Positions 17,822 to 25,725 are shown, counted from the stretch's first letter. The stretch is 64,000 nt of DNA from Vibrio sp. PID17_43 (GCF_002608565.1 NZ_LIXM01000020.1:1-64000); one strand, 5' to 3'. Translations and numbers: made by a program. The notes: generated by a model from the sequence alone, not told the origin.

Positions 17822-17930
17822 TGTCCCAAGGTTATTCGCATCAAAAAATGATGCGAATAATTGAAGTAATCAAATCATACACTAGCTTGGCTACCGTTTG
17901 TGTGCTTAGTTATCAATGCTAACTACTCTG
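17822..17930 (+). repeat. Direct repeat block, copy A, with 12-bp hairpin
   Basis: A block of about 109 bases beginning TGTCCCAAG that recurs at 19332-19440 with few changes. It contains a perfect hairpin at 17832-17860 (TTATTCGCATCA, AAAAA loop, TGATGCGAATAA), then TTGAAGTAATCAAATCA and GGCTACCGTTTGTGTGCTTAG. The TGAAGTAA and TAGCTTGG words match the leader and first codons of the intact recombinase at 14075-14108, so this block appears to be the decayed front of a second recombinase unit. The hairpin is also a candidate recombination or termination site. Confidence 0.8.
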
Positions 17931-18026
17931 TTACTTCTGAGTCATGCTAAGCTCGAAAATACGATTAAATACCTTGGAGACGAAATTGAAGGCGCGCTGA
18001 GGATTTCAGATAGTTGTGATACGTGA
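17930..18026 (+). pseudogene. Tyrosine recombinase 3' remnant, copy 2
   Basis: About 97 bases match the last 32 codons of the recombinase at 14093-14689: LSHAKLENTIKYLG, then the end ALRISDSCDT. The tyrosine is kept but the rest of the gene, including Arg and His-x-x-Arg, is gone. The stop codon is again 9 bases before a zinc-ribbon ATG. Confidence 0.85.
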
Positions 18027-18035
18027 GGAACCATC

Positions 18036-18209
18036 ATGCAATGCCCTGAATGTGAAGAGCAATCTGGTTGGGATTGGATAGAAGACGAATGCATTGAGCC
18101 AAACGAAGAGTTTGATTGCCCAAGTTGTGGTGTGACGCTGCGTTACATCATTGATGAGGGCACCTACTACGGTGCGCAACATAAGACTGTTGAGGTAGTT
18201 GATGAGTAA
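18036..18209 (+). CDS. 57-residue zinc-ribbon protein, copy 2
   Basis: Same length and same cysteine pairs as copy 1 (CPEC, CPSCG), with six substitutions clustered at residues 8-10, 38 and 48-49. AGGAA before the ATG is conserved. The TAA stop overlaps the next ORF's ATG (18202) by 8 bases, exactly as in copies 1 and 3. Because the recombinase in front of it is only a fragment, its conservation implies a function independent of recombination here (inference). Confidence 0.85.
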   Translation: MQCPECEEQSGWDWIEDECIEPNEEFDCPSCGVTLRYIIDEGTYYGAQHKTVEVVDE

Positions 18210-18393
18210 GGTGCGCCGCCGAAAACAAGTGTCTAGTAATCAAAGACCTATCGATCTACATTTAACGGTTAATGAGCACTTACGACAGCAAATACTTGGT
18301 GGTAAACATCCTAGCGATGAACATTCTAAGTACATAGTCTACAAGGTAAAAAGTTGTCTCAAAGACACGAAATATCAATGGAGTCTGCTTTAG
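18202..18393 (+). CDS. Small basic protein, first of cargo 2
   Basis: 63 residues from ATG 18202 (MSKVRRRKQVSS..., ending KYQWSLL). It is strongly basic at the front and predicted helical; no family is recognised. Its start lies in the stop of zinc-ribbon copy 2 and its stop lies inside the next ORF by 16 bases. The three overlapping ORFs of cargo 2 look like a compact phage- or toxin/antitoxin-style operon, but none has a known motif here. Confidence 0.55.
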   Translation: MSKVRRRKQVSSNQRPIDLHLTVNEHLRQQILGGKHPSDEHSKYIVYKVKSCLKDTKYQWSLL

Positions 18394-18575
18394 AAATGTT
18401 CATTAATAATCAACAAAAACTTCAGCAGTTAGATCGCATACGCCAAAAGACAGCGGACTATTGCCAAAAGATAAAAGAACGCCGCAAGCAATCTAAGAGA
18501 AAGACGATCCACAACAGTTCTATAAAGTTACCTACGGGGCTGATATCTCAACAAGATTGGCAGAAGACAAAGTGA
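18378..18575 (+). CDS. Small lysine/glutamine-rich protein, second of cargo 2
   Basis: 65 residues from ATG 18378 (MESALEMFINNQQKLQQ). It is rich in Lys, Gln and Arg and likely a coiled coil or helical hairpin (LDRIRQKTADYCQKIKERR). A TTG at 18354 is an alternative start. Overlaps on both sides (16 bases upstream, 4 downstream) support real coupled translation. No family recognised. It could be a DNA- or RNA-binding small protein. Confidence 0.55.
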   Translation: MESALEMFINNQQKLQQLDRIRQKTADYCQKIKERRKQSKRKTIHNSSIKLPTGLISQQDWQKTK

Positions 18576-18835
18576 GTAGATTAGTAAGAGAGTTAAAACG
18601 ATCACATGAGGTAACAACTGGGTCTGTTAAAAAGCTACCTATGCCTTTGTGTTCTGGGCGTGAACAAAGCACAGTAAAGCCAATTTTTATTGATGATTCT
18701 GGGTTTGGTAAGTACACATTTATTAAACCAAACACATTTAGTGAATATTGGGTTTGCAAAGGTGGTTGTGGGGTCAGAATAAAAAAGCCAAAGCGTTATT
18801 GTAAAAAATGCAAACGTCAATTAATGATAGCCTAA
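18572..18835 (+). CDS. Small zinc-ribbon-ended protein, third of cargo 2
   Basis: 87 residues from GTG 18572. I chose GTG because it forms a GTGA overlap with the previous stop; a TTG at 18557 is possible. The C-terminus has CKGGCG then CKKCKRQ, a four-cysteine metal site in a very basic setting (RIKKPKRYCKK). The N-terminal part is basic and helical. No family recognised; a nucleic-acid contact is plausible from charge alone. Confidence 0.6.
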   Translation: MSRLVRELKRSHEVTTGSVKKLPMPLCSGREQSTVKPIFIDDSGFGKYTFIKPNTFSEYWVCKGGCGVRIKKPKRYCKKCKRQLMIA

Positions 18836-18958
18836 CATAACGGCGGATTGTAAGCGCAAGCAGGCATGTTGTGTGTACTTGATAAGACCCCAGTACTGGT
18901 TAAGCTGCAATGGCTAAGGATGCCTTAGTAACAGGCGTTCAAAGAACTGCTAACTTTC

Positions 18959-19231
18959 TCAATCTATCAACTCCGTGAGATAGATATGCTTTACAAAGTT
19001 TTTATCCATATAGCCTATCAACCCTTTACTTTTTACGTGCTCTAGAAAGGTGTCAATAGCATTGATATCTACCAGAAAGTTTAATGCGTCTGTTGTAAAG
19101 TACACGTTAGCTGATTGTAGGATGGTAGATACATGTTCCTCACACTCATCCATATACTCACAACCAAGGCAGTTCATGCTTACGGCTCCGCCGCAATCAA
19201 CGGGATAGTCATTACTTGGTTTTATCGCCAT
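18959..19231 (-). CDS. Cysteine-containing protein of unknown function, convergent in cargo 2
   Basis: A 90-residue ORF on the opposite strand from the rest of the cassette zone (MAIKPSNDYPVDCGG..., ending IYLTELID). It has a CLGCEYMDEC cluster plus an earlier Cys, enough for one metal or Fe-S site, and is acidic. The ribosome-binding site is weak, so the call rests on composition and the lack of a competing frame. Bases 18836-18958 before it hold no gene that I can support. Confidence 0.5.
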   Translation of the reverse strand: MAIKPSNDYPVDCGGAVSMNCLGCEYMDECEEHVSTILQSANVYFTTDALNFLVDINAIDTFLEHVKSKGLIGYMDKNFVKHIYLTELID

Positions 19232-19331
19232 TTTCTGTCAATTTTGAAAGGTAAAATTTTCACACCCATAAGCTTTGACCTCACTTTAAAATGAATCATC
19301 TTTAATGGTCAACTATTCAATCTAAGTTGTT

Positions 19332-19440
19332 TGTCCCAAGCTTATTCGCATCAAAAAATGATGCGAATAAATGAAGTAATCAAATCACACTTTAGCTCGG
19401 CTACCGTTTGTGTGCTTAGCTATCAAGTCTAACCATTCTG
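19332..19440 (+). repeat. Direct repeat block, copy B, with 12-bp hairpin
   Basis: Second copy of the block at 17822, in the same orientation. It begins TGTCCCAAG, and the hairpin at 19342-19370 is identical to the first in arms and loop. It then runs ATGAAGTAATCAAATCA and GGCTACCGTTTGTGTGCTTAG. The two copies mark the left edges of units 2 and 3. Confidence 0.8.
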
Positions 19441-19466
19441 TTGAAATGACTGTACACAGTCTCGAA

Positions 19467-19618
19467 GCCGAACCGACGCTTCTTTGATCTACGCTAAGAC
19501 CAAGAATCTTAGAGCTATACCGTTGTTTCTGGATCATGCTAAGCTCGAAAGTGCGCTTGAACACCTTGGTGCCAAGGTTGAAGATACACAAAATATTTCA
19601 AAGAGTTGTGAGACGTGA
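19467..19618 (+). pseudogene. Tyrosine recombinase 3' remnant, copy 3
   Basis: About 150 bases match the last 50 codons of the intact recombinase (ASLIYAKTKNLRAI is shared). The active-site regions are changed: GHAKLE became DHAKLE, and the nucleophile Tyr became His (LEHLG). The gene front is missing. It ends with the same ...SCET-stop, 9 bases before a zinc-ribbon ATG. Confidence 0.85.
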
Positions 19619-19627
19619 GGAACCACC

Positions 19628-19801
19628 ATGCAATGCCCTGAATGTGAGGACAGCTTTGATTGGGATTGGATTGAAGACGAATGCATTGAGCCAAACGAAA
19701 GGTTTGATTGCCCAAGTTGTGGCGTGAGACTGCGTTACACCATTGATGAGGGTACTTATTATGGCGCTCAGTATATGACCGTTGAGGTTGTTGATGATTA
19801 A
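19628..19801 (+). CDS. 57-residue zinc-ribbon protein, copy 3
   Basis: Same 57-residue length, CPEC and CPSCG cysteines intact. It differs from copy 1 at eight positions (for example Thr34 to Arg and Lys50 to Met). The TAA stop overlaps the ATG of the HNH gene by 8 bases. Conservation of frame and cysteines over three copies argues that this is a real, selected protein. Confidence 0.85.
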   Translation: MQCPECEDSFDWDWIEDECIEPNERFDCPSCGVRLRYTIDEGTYYGAQYMTVEVVDD

Positions 19802-20723
19802 CAAAACAGAAACTCTACTTGTTGAATCAGCTAAGCAGTCACTGAATAAGATATTAGAGAAATCAAATATATCAAAATGGATAAAATTCGACCAAACACC
19901 TAGAAATGTAAGTAAATCAAAGAACAATCCTAGTTACATTGATGCTTATGGTTGTGTGAAGTTTGAATCCTCAGATAACGTCTGGAATTTATTAGGCATT
20001 TCCATTTATGTTCAGAAGGGCAATACTGGAAAACCCGATAGAACAAATCCTAGAGAGGTTCAATTCCGACTTATATCAGGTGGTGTTGGCGGTGTGAATG
20101 GTACAGATGGGTCTACAGAAAAAGCCACTTTACATCAACGCTGCAAAAAAGCGTTTATGGATGAAATCTGTCATCGTTCTGGTGGCAAGGCTACCATTGC
20201 TCAAGGTAATAAAAATGGCGTTTACTGTACTGAAGACAATTCTATCGCAGTTGCCAATTGTATTGCAGAGATTATGTCTGAGGGAAAAAAACAACTTTTC
20301 GCGGCATATGATGAAAGCAATATAGAAGTAAAATCACGAGCCTATTTAAATCACGAAGAGTTTTTAAACGAAGCTTTTTCTACTGATACCACGAATAAAA
20401 ACGTTGTTGGTGTTTTGCAGCCAGAAAAAGAGACGGTGTCGGTCACCCTATACAAACGAGATACACTTGTTGTCGCTGAAACACTGAGGCTTGCGAACGG
20501 GTACTGTGAACTTTGCGAAGTCAAATCGCCATTCAAGACGAAATCAGGTCGAGATTATCTAGAAGTGCACCATGTCATTCCATTATCTAAACAAGGCAGT
20601 GATACAGTAGCCAACACTGTAGCTCTCTGCCCCAATTGCCATAGAATGTTGCACTTTGGAGAGAACGCTGAAGATATGACTGCTAAACTTTGTAAAATTA
20701 AACGCTTAGATTGTTTTCAGTAA
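19794..20723 (+). CDS. HNH endonuclease (cargo 3)
   Basis: 309 residues from ATG 19794 inside the zinc-ribbon stop. The C-terminal HNH domain is complete: YCELC, then LEVHHVIPLSKQGSD, then NTVALCPNCHRMLH, the McrA-like form with two zinc-binding CxxC pairs. The N-terminal ~220 residues (SYIDAYGCVKFE, FRLISGGVGGVNG) are unfamiliar to me and may recognise modified or damaged DNA. As a stand-alone HNH gene in a defence cassette, a type IV-like restriction role is the most likely reading (inference). Confidence 0.88.
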   Translation: MINKTETLLVESAKQSLNKILEKSNISKWIKFDQTPRNVSKSKNNPSYIDAYGCVKFESSDNVWNLLGISIYVQKGNTGKPDRTNPREVQFRLISGGVGGVNGTDGSTEKATLHQRCKKAFMDEICHRSGGKATIAQGNKNGVYCTEDNSIAVANCIAEIMSEGKKQLFAAYDESNIEVKSRAYLNHEEFLNEAFSTDTTNKNVVGVLQPEKETVSVTLYKRDTLVVAETLRLANGYCELCEVKSPFKTKSGRDYLEVHHVIPLSKQGSDTVANTVALCPNCHRMLHFGENAEDMTAKLCKIKRLDCFQ

Positions 20724-20762
20724 GAGTTAGGCACACAAACTAAAGCTCAACACCGATTAATA

Positions 20763-20790
20763 GAAAAGAGGAGAAGCTTCGGTCTCCTCT
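20763..20790 (-). terminator. Terminator of the 69-residue gene
   Basis: Stem AGAGGAGA / TCTCCTCT with an 8-base loop, followed on the minus strand by TTTTC. It lies 20 bases beyond the stop of the gene at 20810 and faces the end of the HNH gene, so it may serve both. Confidence 0.6.
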
Positions 20791-20809
20791 AAATCATCTT
20801 CAAGGTTGG

Positions 20810-21019
20810 TTACCCTTTACGTACTTTCGCTACTAATGCCAACAAATCTGCCGATATTTCGGGTGCGGTGCTTCCGTTGTGCGGTATAAACTTAATATTG
20901 TCACCGTATTTAACGAGCACTTGTCCATCAGCCCCAATCACAATGCCCACTAGCGCTTTTTGCTCGTCGACATCTCCCATTTCGATCAGCTCTTGACTGG
21001 TCACGTCCCATTCAGGCAT
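20810..21019 (-). CDS. Small protein of unknown function
   Basis: A 69-residue ORF (MPEWDVTSQELIEMGDVDE..., ending LVAKVRKG). It is acidic, with a central VGIVIGADGQVLVKYGD that suggests a small beta structure. A good GAGGTG ribosome-binding site precedes the ATG at 21019 and a terminator follows, so it looks like a real single gene. I recognise no family. It lies just outside the third cassette; whether it is island or core is unclear. Confidence 0.6.
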   Translation of the reverse strand: MPEWDVTSQELIEMGDVDEQKALVGIVIGADGQVLVKYGDNIKFIPHNGSTAPEISADLLALVAKVRKG

Positions 21020-21264
21020 ACATTCACCTCATTCAATTTTGACCACCGCGTGATTAGTTTATAAGTCCCTATTAGTTAACAACAGAAAAATGGATGCATT
21101 GATTTGAGTAACAGCGCTTTATTAGCAATCACATCTTTCAGAGAATTAAGCTTTGCCTAGATTAGCGTTGCTTATGTTATTCAGTAATTCGAATTAATAC
21201 ATGATGTTATAACTCAAACTCCCAGTTCCCATATTCGTCCCATGTAGCCCGCCACTATTCATAG
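21020..21264. other. Intergenic stretch at the island's right side
   Basis: No gene seen. The end of this stretch (about 21218-21254) has the near-repeats CCCATATTCG and CCCATGTAGC and could be an old recombination arm site, but I cannot assign it. The stretches 21296-21342 and 21493-21711 also hold no gene that I can support. Confidence 0.35.
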
Positions 21265-21295
21265 AAAAAAGCCGCTGATTTTCAGCGGCTTTTTT
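21265..21295. terminator. Strong bidirectional hairpin
   Basis: A-run, GCCGCTGA stem, TTT loop, TCAGCGGC and T-run: a perfect symmetric terminator. No intact gene now ends here, so it is probably left over from a lost neighbour. Confidence 0.7.
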
Positions 21296-21342
21296 CTTTT
21301 CTGGTCCGCTCGATTTGCTCACTGAGTCAATTTGGTGAGTCA

Positions 21343-21492
21343 ATGTATTTATATAAAAACCGCGACAGCATCTACTACGGCCGTATCTGTTCTCCCAAGC
21401 GTCTAGTCGCACTCGGCTTTCCATTCGATGTTAAATTCAGCCTGAAACCAAAGGGCGAAATATTGCGCTTCGTCGCTGTCACCCCATCATGA
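21343..21492 (+). pseudogene. N-terminal remnant of a phage-type tyrosine integrase
   Basis: A 49-codon ORF starting MYLYKNRDSIYYGRICSP and continuing LGFPFDVKFSLK, which matches my recollection of the N-terminus of a family of Vibrio island integrases (AP2-like arm-binding start). It breaks off after about 36 recognisable residues, apparently by frameshift or deletion. No catalytic domain follows. It suggests that a different element once ended here, 220 bases before the first core gene. Confidence 0.6.
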
Positions 21493-21711
21493 TAATGATC
21501 TTTCACAGAGCTTTGCCACAATCAAGCAACAGCAGAACTGTAATTTTTGTTCACCTATAGATATCAAGTGTACTTCTAACCAAATCGACACTTAGCATAG
21601 TTCAACTCAACATATCAGTTCGTAATTATTTACACTCTCAACTAAGCTTTATTCACTTAGTTATAAACTGATATCAACCTATGTGAAGAGTCACAATTTG
21701 GACGTAAACAT

Positions 21712-22278
21712 ATGGAAAACAAACTAAAAGTAGGTCTAAAAACGCTTTTTGGAACATTACCCAATATCGAACGATACCTACATTTTGCGGTGCTTTTCTG
21801 GGTATTATTGCAATTACTTTCAAGCGGTTTGATGCATGTCCATGGAGACACTGAATTGAACCAAATTAGCGACCTCGCCTTTATTCATATCTATTCTGGT
21901 CTGGTGTTGCTTCCGGTTAGCCTAATCTTCGCCACTAAGGTCATCATGCGTCGTAAAATTCAAGATCTTTACCCTTGGCTATCTGGTCATTACCAAGTGA
22001 TTAAAGAGGACGCAGAGTCGTTATTGAAACTTGAGCTACCCGAAGCCAAGCCATCCGGGTTAGCAGCAACAATAGAAGGGCTCGGGATTTTAGCGCTCAT
22101 ACTTGCGGTTGTGACTGGCTCCGTTTGGTATCTAACGGTTTTCACTAGTGGTCCAAGTGAGTGGCTACTCTCGATCCACAAACTGTCCGTCACGTTTATC
22201 CAAGTTTATTTCTTTGGACATGCCCTATTTGCGTTGCTGCATTTAGTGCAATGGTGGCGTGAATCCTCTACCTCTTAG
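21712..22278 (+). CDS. Cytochrome b561-like membrane protein
   Basis: 188 residues with about four hydrophobic segments (LHFAVLFWVLLQLLSSG, AFIHIYSGLVLLPVSLIF, GLGILALILAVVTGSVW, VTFIQVYFFGHALFALLH). Histidines in or near the membrane segments fit haem coordination in the cytochrome b/b561 type. It is probably an electron-transfer membrane subunit, with no partner gene alongside. It is the first gene that I read as core chromosome to the right of the island. The exact family is a judgement from topology. Confidence 0.75.
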   Translation: MENKLKVGLKTLFGTLPNIERYLHFAVLFWVLLQLLSSGLMHVHGDTELNQISDLAFIHIYSGLVLLPVSLIFATKVIMRRKIQDLYPWLSGHYQVIKEDAESLLKLELPEAKPSGLAATIEGLGILALILAVVTGSVWYLTVFTSGPSEWLLSIHKLSVTFIQVYFFGHALFALLHLVQWWRESSTS

Positions 22279-22339
22279 TTTTTAGAATCTGAGATAAAAC
22301 AGTAATACTCGACGTTCACCAGTGACTTGTAGAAGCGGT

Positions 22340-23263
22340 TCATTGCCGAAAAAACACATCGTGGGCCGCATGAATGAGCTGCATGTGAATGGGCACTAAA
22401 TCGGCGTGTTGAGTTCGGTAGCCTCCCCCAACGACAGCCGCGACCGGAATGCCTTTGTCTTTCATCAACTGCATTAGAAAACGGTCGCGCTCCAAGATGC
22501 CTTGCGTGGAAACATCGAAATACCCCAGTTCATCATCGGTGTGAATGTCGACGCCTGCATCGTAAATCACCAAGTCTGGACGATGCAGGTGAATTGCCAT
22601 CTTGGTCACTTCCTTAAATGCCATCAAAAATGCTTCATCATCCGTTCCTCGAGCGAGAGGCACATCAAGATCGGAGGCTGGTTTTCTCGCCGGAAAGTTT
22701 TTATCGCAGTGAAATGATAAAGTCACAATGTCTGGCTCATGCTCACACAAGGTTGCCGTACCATCGCCGTGGTGTACGTCACTATCAATGATCAACACTT
22801 TATCCACCAGCTCATTATCTAGCATATGTTTTGCAGCAATCACCAAATCATTGAAAAGGCAAAAACCACTTCCGAAGTCTTTATGAGCATGATGATAACC
22901 ACCACTAAGATGAATCGCGATTCCCTGCTCTAGTGCGAGTTCTGCTGTCAGGACGGTGCCTGCCGTCGAGGTGAACGTCCTGGTCATTAATGACTCACTC
23001 CAAGGGAAACCAATTCGACGCATCTTCGCTGCGGGCAAAGTACCACTGACCAGTAAATCCACATACTCCTCGCCATGCACTCGCTTAATGTGATCGGCGG
23101 TCAATGGCTCAGGTTGGAAAAGCTGTATCTGATGACCCCAACGTGCTTCATTCATCTTCGTCAATACCGCTTGGTAAAGAAACTGATACTTCATGATTGG
23201 ATAGCGGTGCCCAATTGGCAAATCGAGTTGCGAATAGATAGGGTGATAAATCAATGGCAGCAT
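22340..23263 (-). CDS. Histone deacetylase superfamily protein
   Basis: 307 residues from ATG 23263; an upstream TTG in the same frame would add 13. The zinc-dependent deacetylase signatures are all present: GGYHHAHKDFGSGFCLFND, DSDVHHGDGTA (Asp/His zinc ligands), YDAGVDIHTDD and a late VVGGGY tyrosine. Bacterial members act on acetylated small molecules or proteins; the substrate is unknown. It is a single gene between the cytochrome gene and topB, reading leftwards. Confidence 0.93.
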   Translation of the reverse strand: MLPLIYHPIYSQLDLPIGHRYPIMKYQFLYQAVLTKMNEARWGHQIQLFQPEPLTADHIKRVHGEEYVDLLVSGTLPAAKMRRIGFPWSESLMTRTFTSTAGTVLTAELALEQGIAIHLSGGYHHAHKDFGSGFCLFNDLVIAAKHMLDNELVDKVLIIDSDVHHGDGTATLCEHEPDIVTLSFHCDKNFPARKPASDLDVPLARGTDDEAFLMAFKEVTKMAIHLHRPDLVIYDAGVDIHTDDELGYFDVSTQGILERDRFLMQLMKDKGIPVAAVVGGGYRTQHADLVPIHMQLIHAAHDVFFRQ

Positions 23264-23429
23264 ACGTCGGTCTTTTGGTACATGATGAGGAAATAGTACC
23301 AACTTCGAGCAATGAATAAAAATGGCTCATCACTGACGATTTCTGAAGATGCTCTTTCGTCCTCTCTCCCTGCGTCTTAAACCCAACTTAATGACTTGAG
23401 TTTCGCCATTTTCAAACCAGACTTGGTGA

Positions 23430-23612
23430 ATTTGCAGTGAAGATCATGATCTCAATTACTGCTTAAGAAGTGCAGGCAAGCGTCAAACCCAAGTCAATCG
23501 CGATGCGCTGGTGGATTTGGGCAAACAAGTGAAACAAGACTTAGGTAAGCGTGTTCTCACTCAGGACGATGTAAGAGGGGCGATTCACAATAACGATAAC
23601 TTGTTTGATTAA
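23430..23612 (+). pseudogene. Probable 3' remnant of an unidentified gene
   Basis: An open frame of about 60 codons without a start codon. It reads ...QVNRDALVDLGKQVKQDL, then GKRVLTQDDVRGAIHNN, ending DNLFD and stop. Its composition looks like real protein, but no ATG/GTG start with a ribosome-binding site exists and a stop precedes it. I do not recognise the parent gene. It lies in the 392-base gap between the deacetylase and topB; the rest of that gap is empty. Confidence 0.4.
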
Positions 23613-23617
23613 TAGGT

Positions 23618-23657
23618 AAAGAGTAAAGCGGCACCCAAATGTGCCGCTTTACTCTTT
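23618..23657. terminator. Terminator overlapping the topB stop
   Basis: A perfect 17-bp stem (AAAGAGTAAAGCGGCAC and its complement) with a 6-base loop. It can act in both directions and overlaps the last bases of topB. Confidence 0.85.
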
Positions 23658-25620
23658 AGGAGGATTGACGCTTAGCGGCACTCGATTTAGATGTACTGCC
23701 CTTTGAATAACTGCGTTTCTTACGTTTAAAAGCTGGTCGCTCGACTTTTGGCAAATGTCGTAACGACTCAGGAATCGGCCCTGTTTTGACCTGTCCCATC
23801 AATCCATCGATACGCTGCTCTAAAGCGTGCATAAACGGTTGGTAAGCTTGATTTCTCTCGGCCATTCCTTGCAGTTGGTGCTCCCAGTTTGCAGTCATAT
23901 CCGGGTAGGTCGCATCGATCGGTAAAGCATGAACCAGACCTCGCCCTGCTTGGGAGCTCAGTATCGATTTACCTTGCCGAGTCAAAAGTTGCCGCTTAAA
24001 CAACGTATCGAGAATCCCCGCACGCGTGGCTTCTGTACCAAGACCGTCGGTGTCTCTGAGGATCTTTTTCAGCTCTTTATCGGCAACATAACGGGCAATT
24101 CCTGTCATGGCTTGCAGCAGCGTTGCTTCTGTAAAATGTTTTGGCGGCTCAGTCTTGCGATCTTTTATTTCCCCTTCGCGACACGTCAGCACGGTTCCTT
24201 CGGGTAACGGTGGCACCGCATCAATGCCCTCATCTTCTTTGTCCGTTTTACCCATTAACGCTTTCCAACCAGGGGACACCAACTGACGACCTTTCGCCAC
24301 GAACGTGCCACCCGCAATATCGAAGACCAGCTTCGCTTCTGCATACACCGCTGCTGGATAAAACTGCATCAAATACTGGCGAGCAATGAGCTGGTACACT
24401 TTCATCTCGTTACCCGACAAGGCATTCACATTGGCTTGTTTCGGTGTGGGAATGATCGCGTGGTGCGCGTCGACCTTTTTATCGTTCCATGCTTTGGATT
24501 TGATGGACAAATCGGCACCTTGTACCGCGCTATGAAGCTCTTTAGCGTTGTTCGAGATAGCCGATGTCACCGCCCCCGCTTGCGCATAATGCTCTATCGG
24601 TAGGTAACGACAATCTGAACGAGGGTAAGTGATCAACTTGTGCTTTTCATACAATGCCTGACAGGTATCCAAGGCCTGCTGTGCGCTCATGCCATAACGC
24701 TTTGCCGCATCAATCTGTAACGCAGATAAGGAGTACGGAAGTGGCGCAGATTGCTTGGTTTGCTTTTGCTCCGACTCGGTCACGTTAGCGGGTTGGTTTG
24801 CAATGCGACTCGCCACATTCTCTACCAGTTTTCGGCTTAAAATGCGCCCTTCTTCATCCTGCCAAGGCTTACAAGCTTCACTGGGTTTCCAGCGTGCTCG
24901 AATATCAAAAGCGCCATTGTGATCTTGATACGGAATGAGAGCGTGTAGCGTGAAGTAATCTTTAGGCACAAAGTTTTCGATCTCTTCATCGCGGCGAACC
25001 ACCAAGCCCAACACGGGGGTTTGCACCCGTCCTACCGACAACACGCCCTGATAACCCGCTTTTTGCCCAAGCAACGTATACGCGCGAGACATGTTCATAC
25101 CATAAAGCCAATCGGCTCTTGAGCGCGCAAGCGCAGAAACCGAAAGAGGAATGAAATCACGATTGCTACGCATCGAGTTCAACGCGCGTTTGACTGCGGG
25201 TAAGTTCAAATCGGAAATCAGCAGGCGCTGAGTGGCCTCTTTTTTGGCTTTGGAAAGCTTGCAGTAATCCAGTACCTCATCCACCAGCAACTGACCTTCT
25301 CGATCTGGGTCTCCGGCGTGAATCACTTCCGTTGCCTCTTTGAGAAGCTTACGGATCACGGTGAGCTGTTTGCTGGCACTTTTCCTTGGCCTTAATTGCC
25401 ACTGCTGGGGAACAATCGGTAAATCTGCCAGGTTCCATTTTTTGTAACGCTCGTCGTATGCGTCAGGCTCAACTTGCTCTAACAGGTGGCCAATGCACCA
25501 AGTGACCACATCGCCGTTGCCACAACGAATAAAACCTTGGTCTTTCTTTTGAGGATTAGGAAGTGCCGCCGCAATCGCGCGGCCTAAACTTGGTTTTTCA
25601 GCAATAAACAGACGAGACAT
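23656..25620 (-). CDS. topB: DNA topoisomerase III
   Basis: 654 residues. The Toprim domain opens [17 protein letters not shown] with the catalytic Glu, and the metal site [12 protein letters not shown] follows. The nucleophile tyrosine is in [14 protein letters not shown]. The basic C-terminal tail ([10 protein letters not shown]) likely helps bind DNA. This type IA enzyme decatenates and relaxes single-strand-containing DNA, for example at replication ends. Length and motifs are normal. It is a single gene with a strong terminator. Confidence 0.97.
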   Translation of the reverse strand: MSRLFIAEKPSLGRAIAAALPNPQKKDQGFIRCGNGDVVTWCIGHLLEQVEPDAYDERYKKWNLADLPIVPQQWQLRPRKSASKQLTVIRKLLKEATEVIHAGDPDREGQLLVDEVLDYCKLSKAKKEATQRLLISDLNLPAVKRALNSMRSNRDFIPLSVSALARSRADWLYGMNMSRAYTLLGQKAGYQGVLSVGRVQTPVLGLVVRRDEEIENFVPKDYFTLHALIPYQDHNGAFDIRARWKPSEACKPWQDEEGRILSRKLVENVASRIANQPANVTESEQKQTKQSAPLPYSLSALQIDAAKRYGMSAQQALDTCQALYEKHKLITYPRSDCRYLPIEHYAQAGAVTSAISNNAKELHSAVQGADLSIKSKAWNDKKVDAHHAIIPTPKQANVNALSGNEMKVYQLIARQYLMQFYPAAVYAEAKLVFDIAGGTFVAKGRQLVSPGWKALMGKTDKEDEGIDAVPPLPEGTVLTCREGEIKDRKTEPPKHFTEATLLQAMTGIARYVADKELKKILRDTDGLGTEATRAGILDTLFKRQLLTRQGKSILSSQAGRGLVHALPIDATYPDMTANWEHQLQGMAERNQAYQPFMHALEQRIDGLMGQVKTGPIPESLRHLPKVERPAFKRKKRSYSKGSTSKSSAAKRQSS

Positions 25621-25725
25621 AAGTTTTTGGAAGTCATAATAATTAGGGCCACATTATCTAATGTCGCCCTAACAAATCAAGAAAAACTGTACAGATAAAC
25701 AGTAAGTACGCTTGAGGTCACGCCT

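Noticed and set aside
18836..18958. Possible integron attC-like site after cargo 2
   Set aside because: TAAC and GGCGTT words occur, but the paired R'/R'' core sites and the fold of Vibrio attC repeats are not there, and no integron integrase is in the window.
14093..20723. CRISPR array or regularly spaced repeats
   Set aside because: The repeats in this zone are three copies of coding modules at irregular distances, with no short direct repeats and spacers. No cas genes are present.
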